Of a DNA stretch of 64,000 bases, positions 21,225 through 32,143 are shown one piece after another. The notes under the pieces are model-generated. The model saw only the letters and a list, made by a program, of their open reading frames with translations, had not been told where the DNA came from and did no database searches. Origin of the DNA: Cladorrhinum sp. PSN259. Its lineage: Eukaryota; Ascomycota; Sordariomycetes; Sordariales; Podosporaceae. The position numbers and the translations under genes were made by a program. The stretch covers positions 186,001 to 250,000 of the forward strand of contig MU867116.1 in assembly GCA_033725935.1 (NCBI GenBank). Direction: 5' to 3'. Position 1 is the first letter of the stretch. Every line of letters starts with the position of its first letter.

Positions 21225-23321
21225 TCACCTTCTAATCCAATATCCACCCCTCCCATATAGTTCATCCCTCCCTCCACCCCCCTTAACTCTCACACCCAGC
21301 TTCTGTAACCCTTGATCGGGCGCTTTGCCCACCACTTTTTCTTTGACGTCTAGGAACCGCTCCCCCAACCCCCTTTCGCTCTTTTTTTGGTGTAGCGTGT
21401 GAATGGCCGTCTCGGGCGCCCAGTTCGGTCTCGCCAGTACTGCAGAAGCGAGGTAAACGTCCTGCGAGAACGCGACGAGCTGCTGTTCGGGCGGGGTGGA
21501 CAGCGGGTGGGCGGCAGGACGCAGGTAAGACATTATGATTATTTTGAGCTGCAAATTGGTGAACGGGTGGGGAAAAGAGTGGATTATGTGGACTGATATT
21601 TGGGGGTGGGGAGTCACGTGGGCCTGCGGCGTGAAGGGGGAGATTGTTATTATTGAGGGGTGGTATTCTACCCTCTGTAGTGGTTGTTGTTGTTGATATG
21701 TTGAAGAAGGGGGAGGGGGTTGGTGGGGGCGAGGGGAAAAGGGGCCAGCTGCCAGCTGGGGAGGAGGAGGAGGAGGAGGAGGGAGTATGACCGCTGCCCA
21801 GCCTAGGAATGTTCCTTTCAAGGTGTAACGAAGGTCGTCCGGTGTTATCTGGGTAAGGTTTGCGGTTGGGATCCCCAAAGTTGCGGTTGAGTGGCCTGTC
21901 CCCCTGACTACTCGACCTGTTAACTTTAGGGGGAAAGGAAGGGATGGTTCCGAGGACGGGTCGAGCAGGGAGGAAGGGTCCAAGGAGCGAGATTGGGACT
22001 GGGAGATCAGGGCTGATTGTTGGGCCGATTTTGCGTGGGCTCCTTCGAGGATTGCGCCGGCTGCCTTTTGCGCGACGAACGTGGGGGAGATCTTGTCGTA
22101 GACTTTTTCCATTGGCGTCAGGACGGGGTCTGCTTTTGAGAGGATCATTTTGGAGCCGACGAATGCGCCGACTTCGAGTGGGAGGGTGGTTAGGGAGGCG
22201 CCGCGGATGACGGAGGGGTCAGTTGATGTGCTGGCTACTCGAAAGATGGGACTGCTGCAGACTACTTTGCGTTTAGTGAGCTTGCCTGTCTTTTCGTCTG
22301 GAAACACGCCGCCGGCGCAGAGGTGCAGACGAAAGTATCCGTCTTCGGAAGCTTCTGGGATTCGGATGACCTGAGTTTCCCGTGGGATGTGGGCTTTCTT
22401 GGGGCCTTTATCTTTGAGGGAGCGACTGGCTACTTTGGCGATGTCTCGTTGCCAAGATCGGTCGGATGCTTGGTCGAGCTCGTGAGGTTGTACTTGCGCG
22501 GCAGGCGTTACTTCCAGCCAGTCTTCTGTTGATCCCATCATGGCTTTCATCTTCATCCCACTGTCGCCAGAGAAGCCGCGCTGTTGCATCCATACCGTGC
22601 GATCCGGCGGGAGCGGATAATCTGCGGCGCTGAAGATGGAGATGACAACGGACGTGCTTGGGCCGCGGTAGAAGATGAGGGCTGGTGAGTGGCGCAGGAT
22701 GGTGAAATGTTTGCTGGACTCGGTTGGGTGTGGGATGAGACCGCCGGCGAAGTACTTGGCCTCCGAGAGGGCGCTTTGCCAAAACGGCTTCCCTTCTGAA
22801 CCATTGGCTGGAGAGTTGGGACCCAAAGTGATGCCCGGACCAAATGTCGCTGCCGACCCGATAGGACCGGGAGTTCTGGGGCTTCTCGGGGTGAGAGGAC
22901 TTGGTCCCGGTGATCGCGGGCCGTAGCGGGATAGATCCGGACAGCTGTTCTGGGGGCGGAGTTGGCGACCGCCAGGTGAACCCAATTGAGGAGAATAGCC
23001 ATATGGCGACGATGACGACGTCGGTTCATCGCCGCGCGAACTGGGTCGAATTGGCAGATCAATTCGGAGGCGCCCGGAACCTCCGGGACCCCTATTTATT
23101 ATTGGGGGCCGCTCCGCGAGTGGGGGCGGCGGGCGCGGAGGTCGGGGTGGTGGCGGCGGCAGTTGTGGCGGTAAGTAAGACGGTTCTGGCTCCCTGCCGT
23201 TGTTGATCGGCGGCGCATTCTGTTGAGGATACTCAAAGTTGTTGTATGTCGGTGATGGCGCTGGCGCATAATTGGCCATTGGTCTCCCACCGACTTGTAG
23301 ACATGACGGGTGGTCCATCAT
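21225..23321 (-). CDS. Proline-rich protein with riboflavin-kinase-like segment
   Basis: A 698-aa ORF. The N-terminal 160 residues are disordered and Pro/Arg/Ser-rich with poly-Pro. A middle globular part (about 190-440) includes FWQSALSEAKYFAGGLIPHP, typical of an uncharacterised fungal family. At about 465-510 the segment GRVVRGTGHSTATLGIPTAN, followed by a GTFLGWAAV strand, matches the flavokinase signature (G-x-V-x-x-G ... LG-x-PTAN ... G-x-x-x-GWA). Riboflavin kinase converts riboflavin to FMN with ATP and Mg. Here a Pro-rich insertion (coded by a CCT repeat at 21762-21782) interrupts the domain before further strands and a YGRGGYWIRR tail. True flavokinases are about 150-200 aa, so whether this large protein is active is uncertain. 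The ATG at 23321 is followed at once by another ATG. A TGTAG just before it could be a splice acceptor, so an upstream exon is possible. Confidence 0.75.
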   Translation of the reverse strand: MMDHPSCLQVGGRPMANYAPAPSPTYNNFEYPQQNAPPINNGREPEPSYLPPQLPPPPPRPPRPPPPLAERPPIINRGPGGSGRLRIDLPIRPSSRGDEPTSSSSPYGYSPQLGSPGGRQLRPQNSCPDLSRYGPRSPGPSPLTPRSPRTPGPIGSAATFGPGITLGPNSPANGSEGKPFWQSALSEAKYFAGGLIPHPTESSKHFTILRHSPALIFYRGPSTSVVISIFSAADYPLPPDRTVWMQQRGFSGDSGMKMKAMMGSTEDWLEVTPAAQVQPHELDQASDRSWQRDIAKVASRSLKDKGPKKAHIPRETQVIRIPEASEDGYFRLHLCAGGVFPDEKTGKLTKRKVVCSSPIFRVASTSTDPSVIRGASLTTLPLEVGAFVGSKMILSKADPVLTPMEKVYDKISPTFVAQKAAGAILEGAHAKSAQQSALISQSQSRSLDPSSLLDPSSEPSLPFPLKLTGRVVRGTGHSTATLGIPTANLTQITPDDLRYTLKGTFLGWAAVILPPPPPPPPQLAAGPFSPRPHQPPPPSSTYQQQQPLQRVEYHPSIITISPFTPQAHVTPHPQISVHIIHSFPHPFTNLQLKIIIMSYLRPAAHPLSTPPEQQLVAFSQDVYLASAVLARPNWAPETAIHTLHQKKSERGLGERFLDVKEKVVGKAPDQGLQKLGVRVKGGGGRDELYGRGGYWIRR
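21760..21783 (-). repeat. CCT/GGA triplet repeat coding poly-Pro
   Basis: An interrupted GGA-type triplet array (GAGGAGGAGG...) that reads as poly-Pro on the minus strand, inside the riboflavin-kinase-like region. It is likely to vary in length. Confidence 0.7.
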
Positions 23322-23765
23322 CTACACGAATCGGCTTTTTTTGATGATGGATTTGATGGTCAAAACTGCCATTTCGGCATCTCTTCAGGGTGAGCTTTGG
23401 GGGGCAGAGATGCGGAAATGAGCTGCAAGAAATGAGGAACATCGCCAAGCCACCACCAAGACCTTGGCAAGGAAGTAGCTTCGTGGTATCAGACCCTAAC
23501 CCTCCACGTCACTTACACGGAACCAGAAAGGGGCATCATCAACCACGATGGTCCAACCACCTAAACGCCATATAGAATGCTCGGGATCTTTCCTTTTCTA
23601 CTGCTGTCTAGGCTACGGACAATCTAATCCTTTTGTATAAGGTTTTCCAACGGTGAACATCGTGTATCAAAACTTCCCACTGCATTCTCCCACCTCCAGC
23701 TCTTATCCGTCTACGCCGTGACTCGGACTCCAACCGTGAAAATGGGTCGGCAAATATGGACCTGC
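23322..23765. other. Intergenic
   Basis: The 5' flank of the riboflavin-kinase-like gene and the 3' flank of small gene 1. No gene was seen. Confidence 0.45.
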
Positions 23766-24144
23766 CTATTCGTGCTTGCGGCTGTTGTCATTGAGAGGAT
23801 GGGTAATAGAGTCGATAATGGCCTTCATACGAGCTTCGTACAGCACATTCGTGGGGGTAGTAGTGCCACGATCCGAAAACATGATTCGAGCACAAACGTT
23901 ATGGTCGTATTCAACAACAGAGGTAACGGAGTGGTACTCGGTGGAAGGCTTGGTGAAGGAGCTATGAAGGTTATATGATCTGGTTAGTCAATTCTTGATC
24001 GTACAGAATGTAGTGTGCAAAAAGAAGAGATATATGAAGCCTGGTGGGGGGCGTTGGAGGATGTCAGAATTAACAAGCAAGTCACCCGTACCCTGTTTTG
24101 GCAGTGTCCCTACCGTTGACAGATGAAACGACATTTTTGGTCAT
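23766..24144 (-). CDS. Small protein 1 of the Clr5-ANK locus (82 aa, 2 exons)
   Basis: The gene model is 24144-24092 and 23961-23766, joined over a 130-nt intron (GTACGG ... CTAACCAG...TTCATAG). The exon lengths (53 + 196 nt) close in frame to 82 aa. The N-terminal part is Ser/Thr-rich and unconserved. The C-terminal core has HNVCARIMFS, then a Thr-rich stretch, then YEARMKAIIDS. The same core is found in two further small genes at 29631-29999 and 32144-32487, each with a phase-2 intron after 50-59 nt of coding sequence. It is divergent from the Clr5-ankyrin gene that starts at 24932, with 787 bp between the start codons. No signal peptide, membrane segment or known domain is seen. Its function is unknown. 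The sequence TTTATACAG (about 24185-24193) may be its TATA element. Confidence 0.72.
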
Positions 24145-24931
24145 GGTTCTTGCCTGTGTTATTTCTGGGGTAAAAGTGATATGTCTGTATAAAAAAGCGT
24201 GATGATTCAGGAGAAGGACTTGCAGGGCAACTTGATGGAAAGAGTGGGCATTGTTGGAACAAGAAGGTCGACCTCCAAGGGCAACTTATAGCTTTCAGGT
24301 ACATCATCCTTTTCTTTTCCTCGTGTCCACCAAATTTGACGTTGCGCTCCAAATCTAAGGCCTCTCTGATATTCACGTAACTCAAAAGGCCATATCCGGT
24401 AATCTGCAAGGCCTTCTATAAGGCTGGTGTTGGGACCTGCATGACACACCCCTGGAAAAACGCTCCACCAAACATATGTAACCGATCTCAAGAACGATGG
24501 GTCGGTTGTCTAGATCGAACAGTTGTGATTTGCTTGATTTCCTGAATGTTCCCAGAAAGGAAATGGGCTGGCTGCGTCCTGAGCAACAGATTCTGGAGAT
24601 GGGTCAGATTTGGGCAGCGTACCAATGAATGACCTCGGATTTGGGCAACTGGCCAGTTAAAATAGAATCTGATGACTGGGGTTCGCGGCAGCCTTAAGAC
24701 TTGGCAGGCAACTATACGTGTCGGAAACACCCGTCTGACATTGTTCTCGCCCGACAACATACAGATCTATCAGCCCGCGAACCTTGCGGCCAAGATCAGC
24801 TATAATCTGGCCGCCTTTTCCCCTCTTTTCCCGAACGCTTGATCTCGAACTGCATTCGTGTCAGGGGCTTCTTAATTCTTCACCAACGAAGTGGGCGTAT
24901 TTTGTTGTGTCTCATCATCAACCACCCCAAT
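24145..24931. promoter_or_regulatory. Bidirectional intergenic region, small 1 / Clr5-ANK1
   Basis: The 787 bp between two divergent ATGs must hold both promoters. A TATAAT-like stretch lies near 24801 for the plus-strand gene, and TTTATACAG near 24185-24193 for the minus-strand gene. No coding sequence is convincing. The sharing is inferred from geometry. Confidence 0.45.
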
Positions 24932-27900
24932 ATGGCACCTTCCCGGGATACGACCAAGAACTGGGAATATTTCAAGGATGTGATTTACGATCTCTATATT
25001 CGCCAGGATATGACGTTGACGAAACTCATGAATGTTATGAGAGAAGAACACAAATTCGAAGCGACGTGAGTGATAGATTGCCAAGTCATTTTATCGGCAA
25101 CTCGTATGTTGACTGCAGTGCTCATCTCAGAAAGTCCATGTACGAAACTCAAATCAAAGAGAAATGGGGTTTCCGCAAATACCTTAGTGTAAGAGGAGTG
25201 GAGAGGTTGAGAGCCCTTGCTGTAGAGTACGCTACTGTGAAACAAACGGGAGGGAAAAGGAAGAGCGCACCTGCTCTGCTTTACAACAACACCTTGACTA
25301 GGCCTATCAATTCCAGAACTTTTCGAAGAAGGGGTGTGTTACCAGCCCATTTGGAGATTCATCCTCAAAGCTACAGGGACGGTGAGTTTGCTCGCAGTCA
25401 ATCCGAGATCAGCTGAGCTGTGACTTATTGTATTCCATACAGCTGCCCCGCCGAACTTGAACCCGTCAGGTTTCAGAATTGCCCCTTCCATACAAGGCAA
25501 GCCTGCTTGCGGCTTGGTTGCAATAATCCTTGACTTCGCTGGTAGGTCAAACTGGCAATGTCACTTCAGTCACGTTTTCTGACACGGCATTTATTTGCAG
25601 AACCATACTGGCCTTCAATCTTCACGATACGCACCGTTCCACCAAGTACACCATCAAAAACCTCACTTGTTACTCAGTTCTTGAATCTCGAGTCGCCAAT
25701 TTCTAGATTACTGCCGATCGGAAATCGTTTGCCGGTGATCAATCATGGCGCACAAGTCGCGCCGTATTACAGGGACATCAAATCCGTCGAATTGTGTTTT
25801 TGCCTACTTTCTAGTGGACTCGTCCCCCTCCCTCATAAAGAAATACTTCTTTCTGCGGTCCACAGATCTCAGGGCTTTCTCCTCGTCCCAGACCACTTCA
25901 GAGTTGCAGCCCTTGATCCAAGCGCAAGGATTATTCTCGAGACTTGTTTACGTTGGGCATTGGAGACACGTCATTGGGCTTTTATTGAGACCCTTCACAC
26001 TCACTGCGTAGACCTTAACCAGGTCTTGTGTAACCATGATGGCATTCCTCTGCCGCTGACGGCTTTCGAGTATGCATGCGCTTGCGGTCACCTTGACCTT
26101 GCTGCCCAACTGATCGACATTGGCTACACGGCTCAAGGGAGAATTGACATCAATCCGCTGGTCCTTTCGATCGTTGGGTGGAATGAAAGACATATCAGAC
26201 AACAGAAGCGTAAAGGATGTGAAGATGGAGATCTGAGCTCCCATGATTCTCCGACCGGTCAGGTTTGCTCTCACAGAGGCTCGCGAGAACTTCTCTCATT
26301 CATCCAAAGAATGATTGATTTGGGTGCAGACAAAGACATGCGAGGTTTGATCCCCAGATCCCTACAGTCCCCGACAAACACACCCATTCAGCGCCATACA
26401 CCAATTACAGCTGCGGCTGCGTATCACAATGCTGAGGTGGTAAAGGATCTGTTGGCGAGAAATGTCAATCTCAAGGATCGTCCTGAGGAGCCGGCCGGCC
26501 CGGCCCAGCCGGGGCTCTCTGCCCTTGCAGCTTGGCTCTTGCCTGTCTCAAGCTCCTGGAGCAGACGGTTTGGGGACCACACATCACATCACTCAATCGA
26601 CAAATCAGCTTGCGAGGAAGTCATAGTCGAGACAGCTACCGCTCTCCTGGAAGCAGGTGCAGATCCAAACGATTGGGTTGCGTCCGTCTATGTCAACGAA
26701 TCAAAGCTTGAAATAGTCAACATCTTGCATCTCGTCGCAACCTCACCTAGATTGACCGACCTGCTCCGCCGCTATGGAGCACGCCCGATGATCTATCCAG
26801 CAGACTTTTTTCAGCAGGAGATTGGACTCGCGACTGATAGTTACTTCAATCTCATGATTCAAGGGAATGTTCCCATATCCGATGAATTGCTCTCCCTGGT
26901 TGTCACAAAGCTAGAAGAGGGGGACATGTGTTGGTTGCAAAAGCTCATCTCCACGGTCAAAGACGACGATAAACTGAAGTTTCTGACAAGAATCACCGGG
27001 TTTATGAGCCGCGGAGACATTGTTGAACACTTGATGTCAAATTATCTCCCTCGGTCTCTATCAGCGTTTCCAATCGAGGCTGTGGCGGCCTTTTTTGAAA
27101 CAGCATGCCCCAGGCTGACGGTCGAAAGCTTAGAACGTATCAACGGCGGGAGTCTGAGAGTTCAAAAGTTCCCCGGGACGGGCAGTCATAAATTCAACAT
27201 ACTGACCCCGGGTTTCCGCCCAGGAGTCTTGACTGGAGTTGCCGAGGCGGCTTTTCCTCAAATGAGCGGCCGAGCTATTCGGGCCTCGATCCTGCGAGAT
27301 AACTTTGCAATGGCAGAGTATCTCTCCGCCGAGTTGAGTGAGAAGATCAACGTTGTTGCAGCTGGTGGCGACACTGCTCTCAATGCAGCGATCCGAATGA
27401 GAAACGCGGTGCTGGTGCAGACACTCCGAGACCGTAGGGCCGAGCCCGTATTTTGGACAGAGCAATGTGCTTGCGGGACTGACGTCCACGCCAGCGCCTT
27501 GGTAGCCGCGGCTGAGATAGGTGATACCGAGTTTTTGCAGGCGTTTGGTACCCAAGACCAGTTCTCTATTAATGCAGCTGGCAGGCTGTGGAATCTTGAC
27601 CTTCTCGGAAAGCATCAAGCTCGCTTCTGTAGATGCGTTACACCCCTCACGGCTGCTATTCTTGGGGGAAATTATTCTGCGGTGCAACTATTGTTCTCGC
27701 GAGGGGCAAGACTAACCAATGCAAGATATGTGGGGGACTCAGTAAGTGTCAGTCTGCGGCCACTATCATCTTTGGCTGCTGCGATAATATCGACCCGTCT
27801 CGACATGGCAAAGCTGCTGATAAATAAGGGGGCGAATCTGGCGGATACCGATGCAATCAATCTCATACCAACGTCTGAGACAGGCTTACAGTTTCTACAG

Positions 27901-29424
27901 CTCTTTGTTGGCTCTCTGAGAGCTGGCTGGTTGCACCGTGACCCCGAGCAGCGGATCGGTGGGCTTCTTCTCGACTCGGCTTTGAGGAGTTTCGCCCATT
28001 GTGACCGAGACTCGGCCCGAGACGTGTTGCAATCTATCCTAACTTCAACCATTGCGTCCGTAAATGGCAACTACAAGCTCCATGGCGACCCCCCATCTCC
28101 CATGTACAGGATTTTATCCAATGGATCTTTGACGCTGTTGCCAATCCTCATCGACGCCGGCGCCGATTGCAACAGTCTTTTGTGGTACAAGGGGGCCCCG
28201 CAGGATGGCGGATCACTCAAAGCAACTTCACTTTTGCGAATGGCGGTGGAGCAAGATTGTGAATTGCGCTGGATCAAGTTTCTCATTGGGGTTGGTGCGA
28301 AGGATATCCCAATCCCAGGACTGCAAAACCAAACCTCACTCGTCCAACTGGCTACCGAAAAGGGCAATTTTACTCTCAAGGAGTTGCTTCTGGACCTTAA
28401 CCTAGATCTGGACCTGCGGCAAACACCCAGCAGAACCGCGCTGCAACAAGCCGTCTTGAACGGGGATTTAAATACGGTTGGGCTCCTGGTTCAGTACGGA
28501 ATGAAGGTGAACATCGAGAAACTGACAACAGACGAGCCACGAACACCACTTGAGATCGCGGTGGAATCAAGAAACCCGAGAATCGTCAAATACCTTGTTC
28601 AACACGGATCCGACGTCAATGAGCGTGAAAACATGCTTCTTCACGCAGAGGACAATGTCGCCCTCAACGCCCTACAGCTCGCCGCAAAGGCAGGAATGTT
28701 GGAGATTGCTGGGATTCTTCTTAGAAATCACGCAAATCCGAACGTGGTACGGTTACCGGCTTGGAACAAACCGTTTGGTCCCGGCAGTGACGCATTCCTG
28801 ACCCCGCTCCAGTTGGCTGTATGGCATCGCGAGCATGGCATGATCGAACTGCTGCTGAGGTATGGTGCAGTCGTGGATATGATGCGGGTCGATGTGTCAT
28901 TGTCTGGAAATCCTTCCTGGGAGCTGTCCTATCGGAGAACTTGCTACACGCCGTTACAGCTCGCGGTGAGCCAAGGCAACGTTGACGCCGTCACGATTCT
29001 TCTGCATCACAACGCTAACCCCAATGCGCCTGCCCCTCATCTGAGCATGGGGACAGCATTGCAGTGTGCTGCCACTCGGGGATCTCTACAAATAACCAGA
29101 CTTTTACTCGAGACCGGAGCTGATGTAAATGCGCTCGTGCAACCACTGCAAGATGGGAGATCAGCACTTGTGGAAGCCGCGGTAAATAACCGCATAGACA
29201 TGGTCAAGCTACTTGTGGAATTCGCCCCTCGGACTGAGGCGTGGTGTGATGAGCTCCAAAAGGCACTTGACCTCGCACGGGAAACGGACCATGATGGGAA
29301 GGGGCCTATGGTTAAATGTTTGACCGAGAGGCTAGCGGAGTTTCTAGAGCCAAACCCCATGGAGGATTGGGAACTGTTTGTGGATCCTTCACTCTGTGGA
29401 TACATGGATATACATGAGGATTGA
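24932..29424 (+). CDS. Clr5-domain ankyrin-repeat protein 1 (4 exons)
   Basis: The model is 24932-25065, 25131-25381, 25443-25541 and 25601-29424, giving 1435 aa. All three introns have GT-AG ends and the total closes in frame. The Clr5 domain (about 10-63) includes NWEYFKDVIYDLYIRQDMTL, KSMYETQIKEKWGFRKYL and a first intron in its middle. Then comes a basic conserved block ending in RRRGVLPAHLEIHPQ. The rest is largely ankyrin repeats, clearest from about 950 to the end (GDLNTVGLLVQYG, TPLQLAVSQGNVDAVTILLHH, GTALQCAATRGSLQITRLLL). Two cysteine motifs, C-x-C-G-x3-H at 784 and FCRC at 837-840, recur in the paralogue at 33755. Clr5 takes its name from a fission-yeast silencing factor; the role of Clr5-ankyrin proteins is not established. 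No NB-ARC or NACHT motif is seen. Exon 3 is 99 nt, so skipping it would keep the frame. Confidence 0.82.
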
Positions 29425-29630
29425 TTAGAGAGCCGAATCGCATCGAAATATGTGTGAAGGATAGATCATTTGGTCTTTCATCAACCAACATAATGAATGG
29501 TATACCATCTCTATTACTACCAAAGATACCTAGGCTCTGAGAGGTCACGGTGCCAGATTCCATGGGTGCGTAACCATAAGTCCGTCAGGACATACACCTT
29601 AAGAAGGTCATCTGTATGTACTTCATCACT
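29425..29630. other. Short convergent gap
   Basis: The 3' flanks of Clr5-ANK1 (+) and small gene 2 (-), 206 bp. Nothing else is seen. Confidence 0.5.
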
Positions 29631-29999
29631 TTAATTGTGGTGATTTCCTTGGCTGGTAGGCAGGGACGGTTCGATGCTGTCGAGAGTTGCCCTCATCCGA
29701 GCTTCGTATGACTCGGCTGTCGAGGCGGTGGTATGCTGGGGGAACTTGATCCGTGCGAATACGTTCTCCTCGAATTGGATTGTCTCTGTATGTTGGCCAG
29801 AGGACTGAGAGGCGGTATGGCTGGAGAAAGGGAGAAAGAGTTAGCTAAATTTTTATCTTGGAGAGGGACTGTATGAATAGGTAGCCGGAGGACAAAAGGG
29901 CTTCTTTAGAAGACCGGGAACTTGTAAGGCATGGACGTACCACGGGAGACTGTTGCTAGCGTCGCCAGCAGAGGTGGAAGATTTGTCTTGTCCAGTCAT
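29631..29999 (-). CDS. Small protein 2 of the Clr5-ANK locus (82 aa, 2 exons)
   Basis: The model is 29999-29941 and 29820-29631 over a 120-nt intron (GTACGT ... GCTAACTC ... TTTCTCCAG), with exon lengths 59 + 190 nt closing to 82 aa. The N-terminus is Ser/Thr-rich and looks disordered. The conserved core has ENVFARIKF, then a Thr/Ala/Ser stretch, then SYEARMRATLDS. It is the member closest to small protein 3 (shared NVFARIKF, TAST, SYEARM). It is convergent with Clr5-ANK1 and on the same strand as small protein 3. A TATATAAA box lies at 30116-30123, about 117 bp upstream of the ATG. It has no signal peptide and no known domain. Confidence 0.75.
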
Positions 30000-30115
30000 G
30001 ATGTCGTTTGATTTCAGGATGGAAGTTGTAAAAAGGTGGCGCAAGCAAGAAGATGTGGTGTGAATGATGATGGACAACAAGCCATCATGATCAGGGAAGC
30101 ACAAGCAAGCTTCAG

Positions 30116-30123
30116 TTTATATA
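30116..30123 (-). promoter_or_regulatory. TATA box of small gene 2
   Basis: TATATAAA on the minus strand, about 117 bp upstream of the ATG at 29999. The same 8-mer followed by C occurs upstream of small gene 3 (32667-32674). Confidence 0.55.
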
Positions 30124-30300
30124 TTGAGAGTCAAATCTGGTGTGCAGCTTCATACCAGATAAATTTTTGCTCTGCTTGTTTCGTGACTTGAGCGGTCGTA
30201 TCATCCGCTTCTATCCCATCCATCCTTGGCGCGCAGATGAACTAGTAGTGCAGCCCAGCCCCCAGGAGCCAATCAGGAACCAGACGCCCTGGAGTGCAGG

Positions 30301-30390
30301 AAGCTGCAGAAAAGGGCATGCGGGTGCCAAAAGCTACAGACAAGGGCATGCGGGTGCCAAAAGCTACAGAAAAGGGATGCGGGTGCGGTG
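30301..30390 (+). repeat. 30-bp tandem minisatellite (3 copies, degenerate fourth)
   Basis: The units start at 30301, 30331 and 30361. Each begins AAGCT[GA]CAGA and continues AAGGGCATGCGGGTGCCAA with few changes; the third has lost a base. A partial further copy lies at 30421-30437 (AAGCTGTAGAAAAGGGC). The period of 30 bp would encode a 10-residue repeat, but no gene is supported. Confidence 0.85.
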
Positions 30391-32143
30391 GCCAATCGGC
30401 CAATCACGCACAGACTGGAGAAGCTGTAGAAAAGGGCGCGAATCCGCCGCCAAACTCCCTCGTGGAAACAAAAGACAGCTCCCGTCTCGAATGATCCTGG
30501 ACTAAAACGAGGCGCCGAGGATCAATTACATTTGCCCAGCGGACCAGGAACATTGCCTATTTGGCCTGCAACTGCGCAGCGGTGGGTGTAGTTACCAGCG
30601 GTGAGTGTAGTGACCATTGACTTCAGCAACAGTTTTACCGCAGTCCTCTGATGTTCCGTCATCGATGGACAGATGTAACCCTGTTCCCGTCACCTTTGTT
30701 CCCAACCCTTGCTCCGGGGTACGCCACGCAAACTCTCGCACACCACCTCTCCTTTATATCCACACACACAGGTCAGTTTGTTACAGGAAAATCCGGCTTA
30801 GCTCCTACCGACGTTCCGAACTTGACGGTGCTGAGCTAGTACACTACCTATACTCGGTATGCCCCTCATGGTCTCTTACTCTTTCTTCACATCATGATAT
30901 ACCCCTAGAGTCGTACAACGCCCCGCTAGCCGGCCCTCTCTCTTCTCTTCGCGTCGTCCGTCCCATACCAAGTACTCACTGGCTACTCTCCTCCTTTTTA
31001 CAGGCCTACCTCGTCCGTGCTCTCCCGCAGGTGAAACCAGAAACCCGCCCCAACTGGGGAATGCAGAATAAATGGCAGGAGCCTGATTTGAGAGGTGTGG
31101 GCGAAATGCCCGGGGATCCCCGCCCCCCACCTTCTGTCCCGTGGCGTAGCCCAACCCAGCATCACCAGCATCCTTCCAAATTCTTCCAATCTTCTGCAGC
31201 TCCCCACAAACATAATATAAGGCTCATCGGGAGCCGCAGCATGGTCTAACCCGAAGCTGCTGTCTTGTCACTTTTTCCTATCTGCGTAATGCATGTCGGC
31301 GCTCCTGGCTTTGCGATGGTGCGCGCCCAAGTAGCTGCTGGCTTAACAAAGTGAGAGTCTAGGACAGCTTAGCGTGTTGAGATCCCCTCATTTGGCACAA
31401 AGAGTTGAGATTTGGGTTCTGGACCAACCCCATACTGTAGCAGGGTCAAAGTGGGGGATCGGATTTGACGCATTGCATGGAAAAAACATTCACTTGTCAG
31501 GTACCTGTGGGGCGGCGCCCTCTAACAACCCTCTGGAGGCTTGTCAAGCATGTTGCCTGCCGTCGTTTCCTGAGTGGGGCATTTTTATTACCCGAAATAC
31601 CATAGAAAACCTTGTGTAACCAAAGTCCCGACTGTCCCGCTCGGCGCACTTGTGCAGATGCCAGCAAGATCTGAGGCGCCCCCTTCCTGGAATATCTCCG
31701 ACCCGCATCTTGATGGCCCTAGTAACCTGGAAGGGCGCCGCCCACTGACTGAATGCTTCCTCTTTTCGCGAACTTTAACTTTTTGGAAGCGACCTGCTCC
31801 AGAGTGGACATTACCACATTGTATCGGAACTATTATTGGTCTTTTCTGGATAAGTATGGTTATTCACTCTCCACCTCGATTGAGCGCACTCTGGTCGCGG
31901 TATTTTCCTAGATCCTTAAATCTCGAGAACTTTATGAAATCTTGAGAACAACTCCTTAACATGAAGCTCATATCATCTTTATTACCTATTTTAAACGCAA
32001 TGCCCTGAGACAACTCACCACAGCCACCACATGTTGCCATCGCTCTATCTCACACATTGAACCATCAAAACACGGCTATAAAACTCGATGTACATGTTGT
32101 CTCAATGGACCCGCACATGTTTACCTATATAATCCGGCACATC

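Larger units (their letters stand above)
30000..32143. other. Intergenic with a minisatellite
   Basis: About 2.1 kb between small genes 2 and 3. It holds the promoter of small gene 2 (TATATAAA at 30116-30123), a 30-bp tandem repeat (30301-30390), and otherwise ORFs of random composition. No further copy of the small gene or of the Clr5-ankyrin gene was seen here. Confidence 0.5.

Noticed and set aside
23480..23510. Single CCCTAA-type units (also near 11740) as telomere repeats
   Set aside because: Only one to one and a half units, expected by chance; only the three-unit tract at 15732 is reported.
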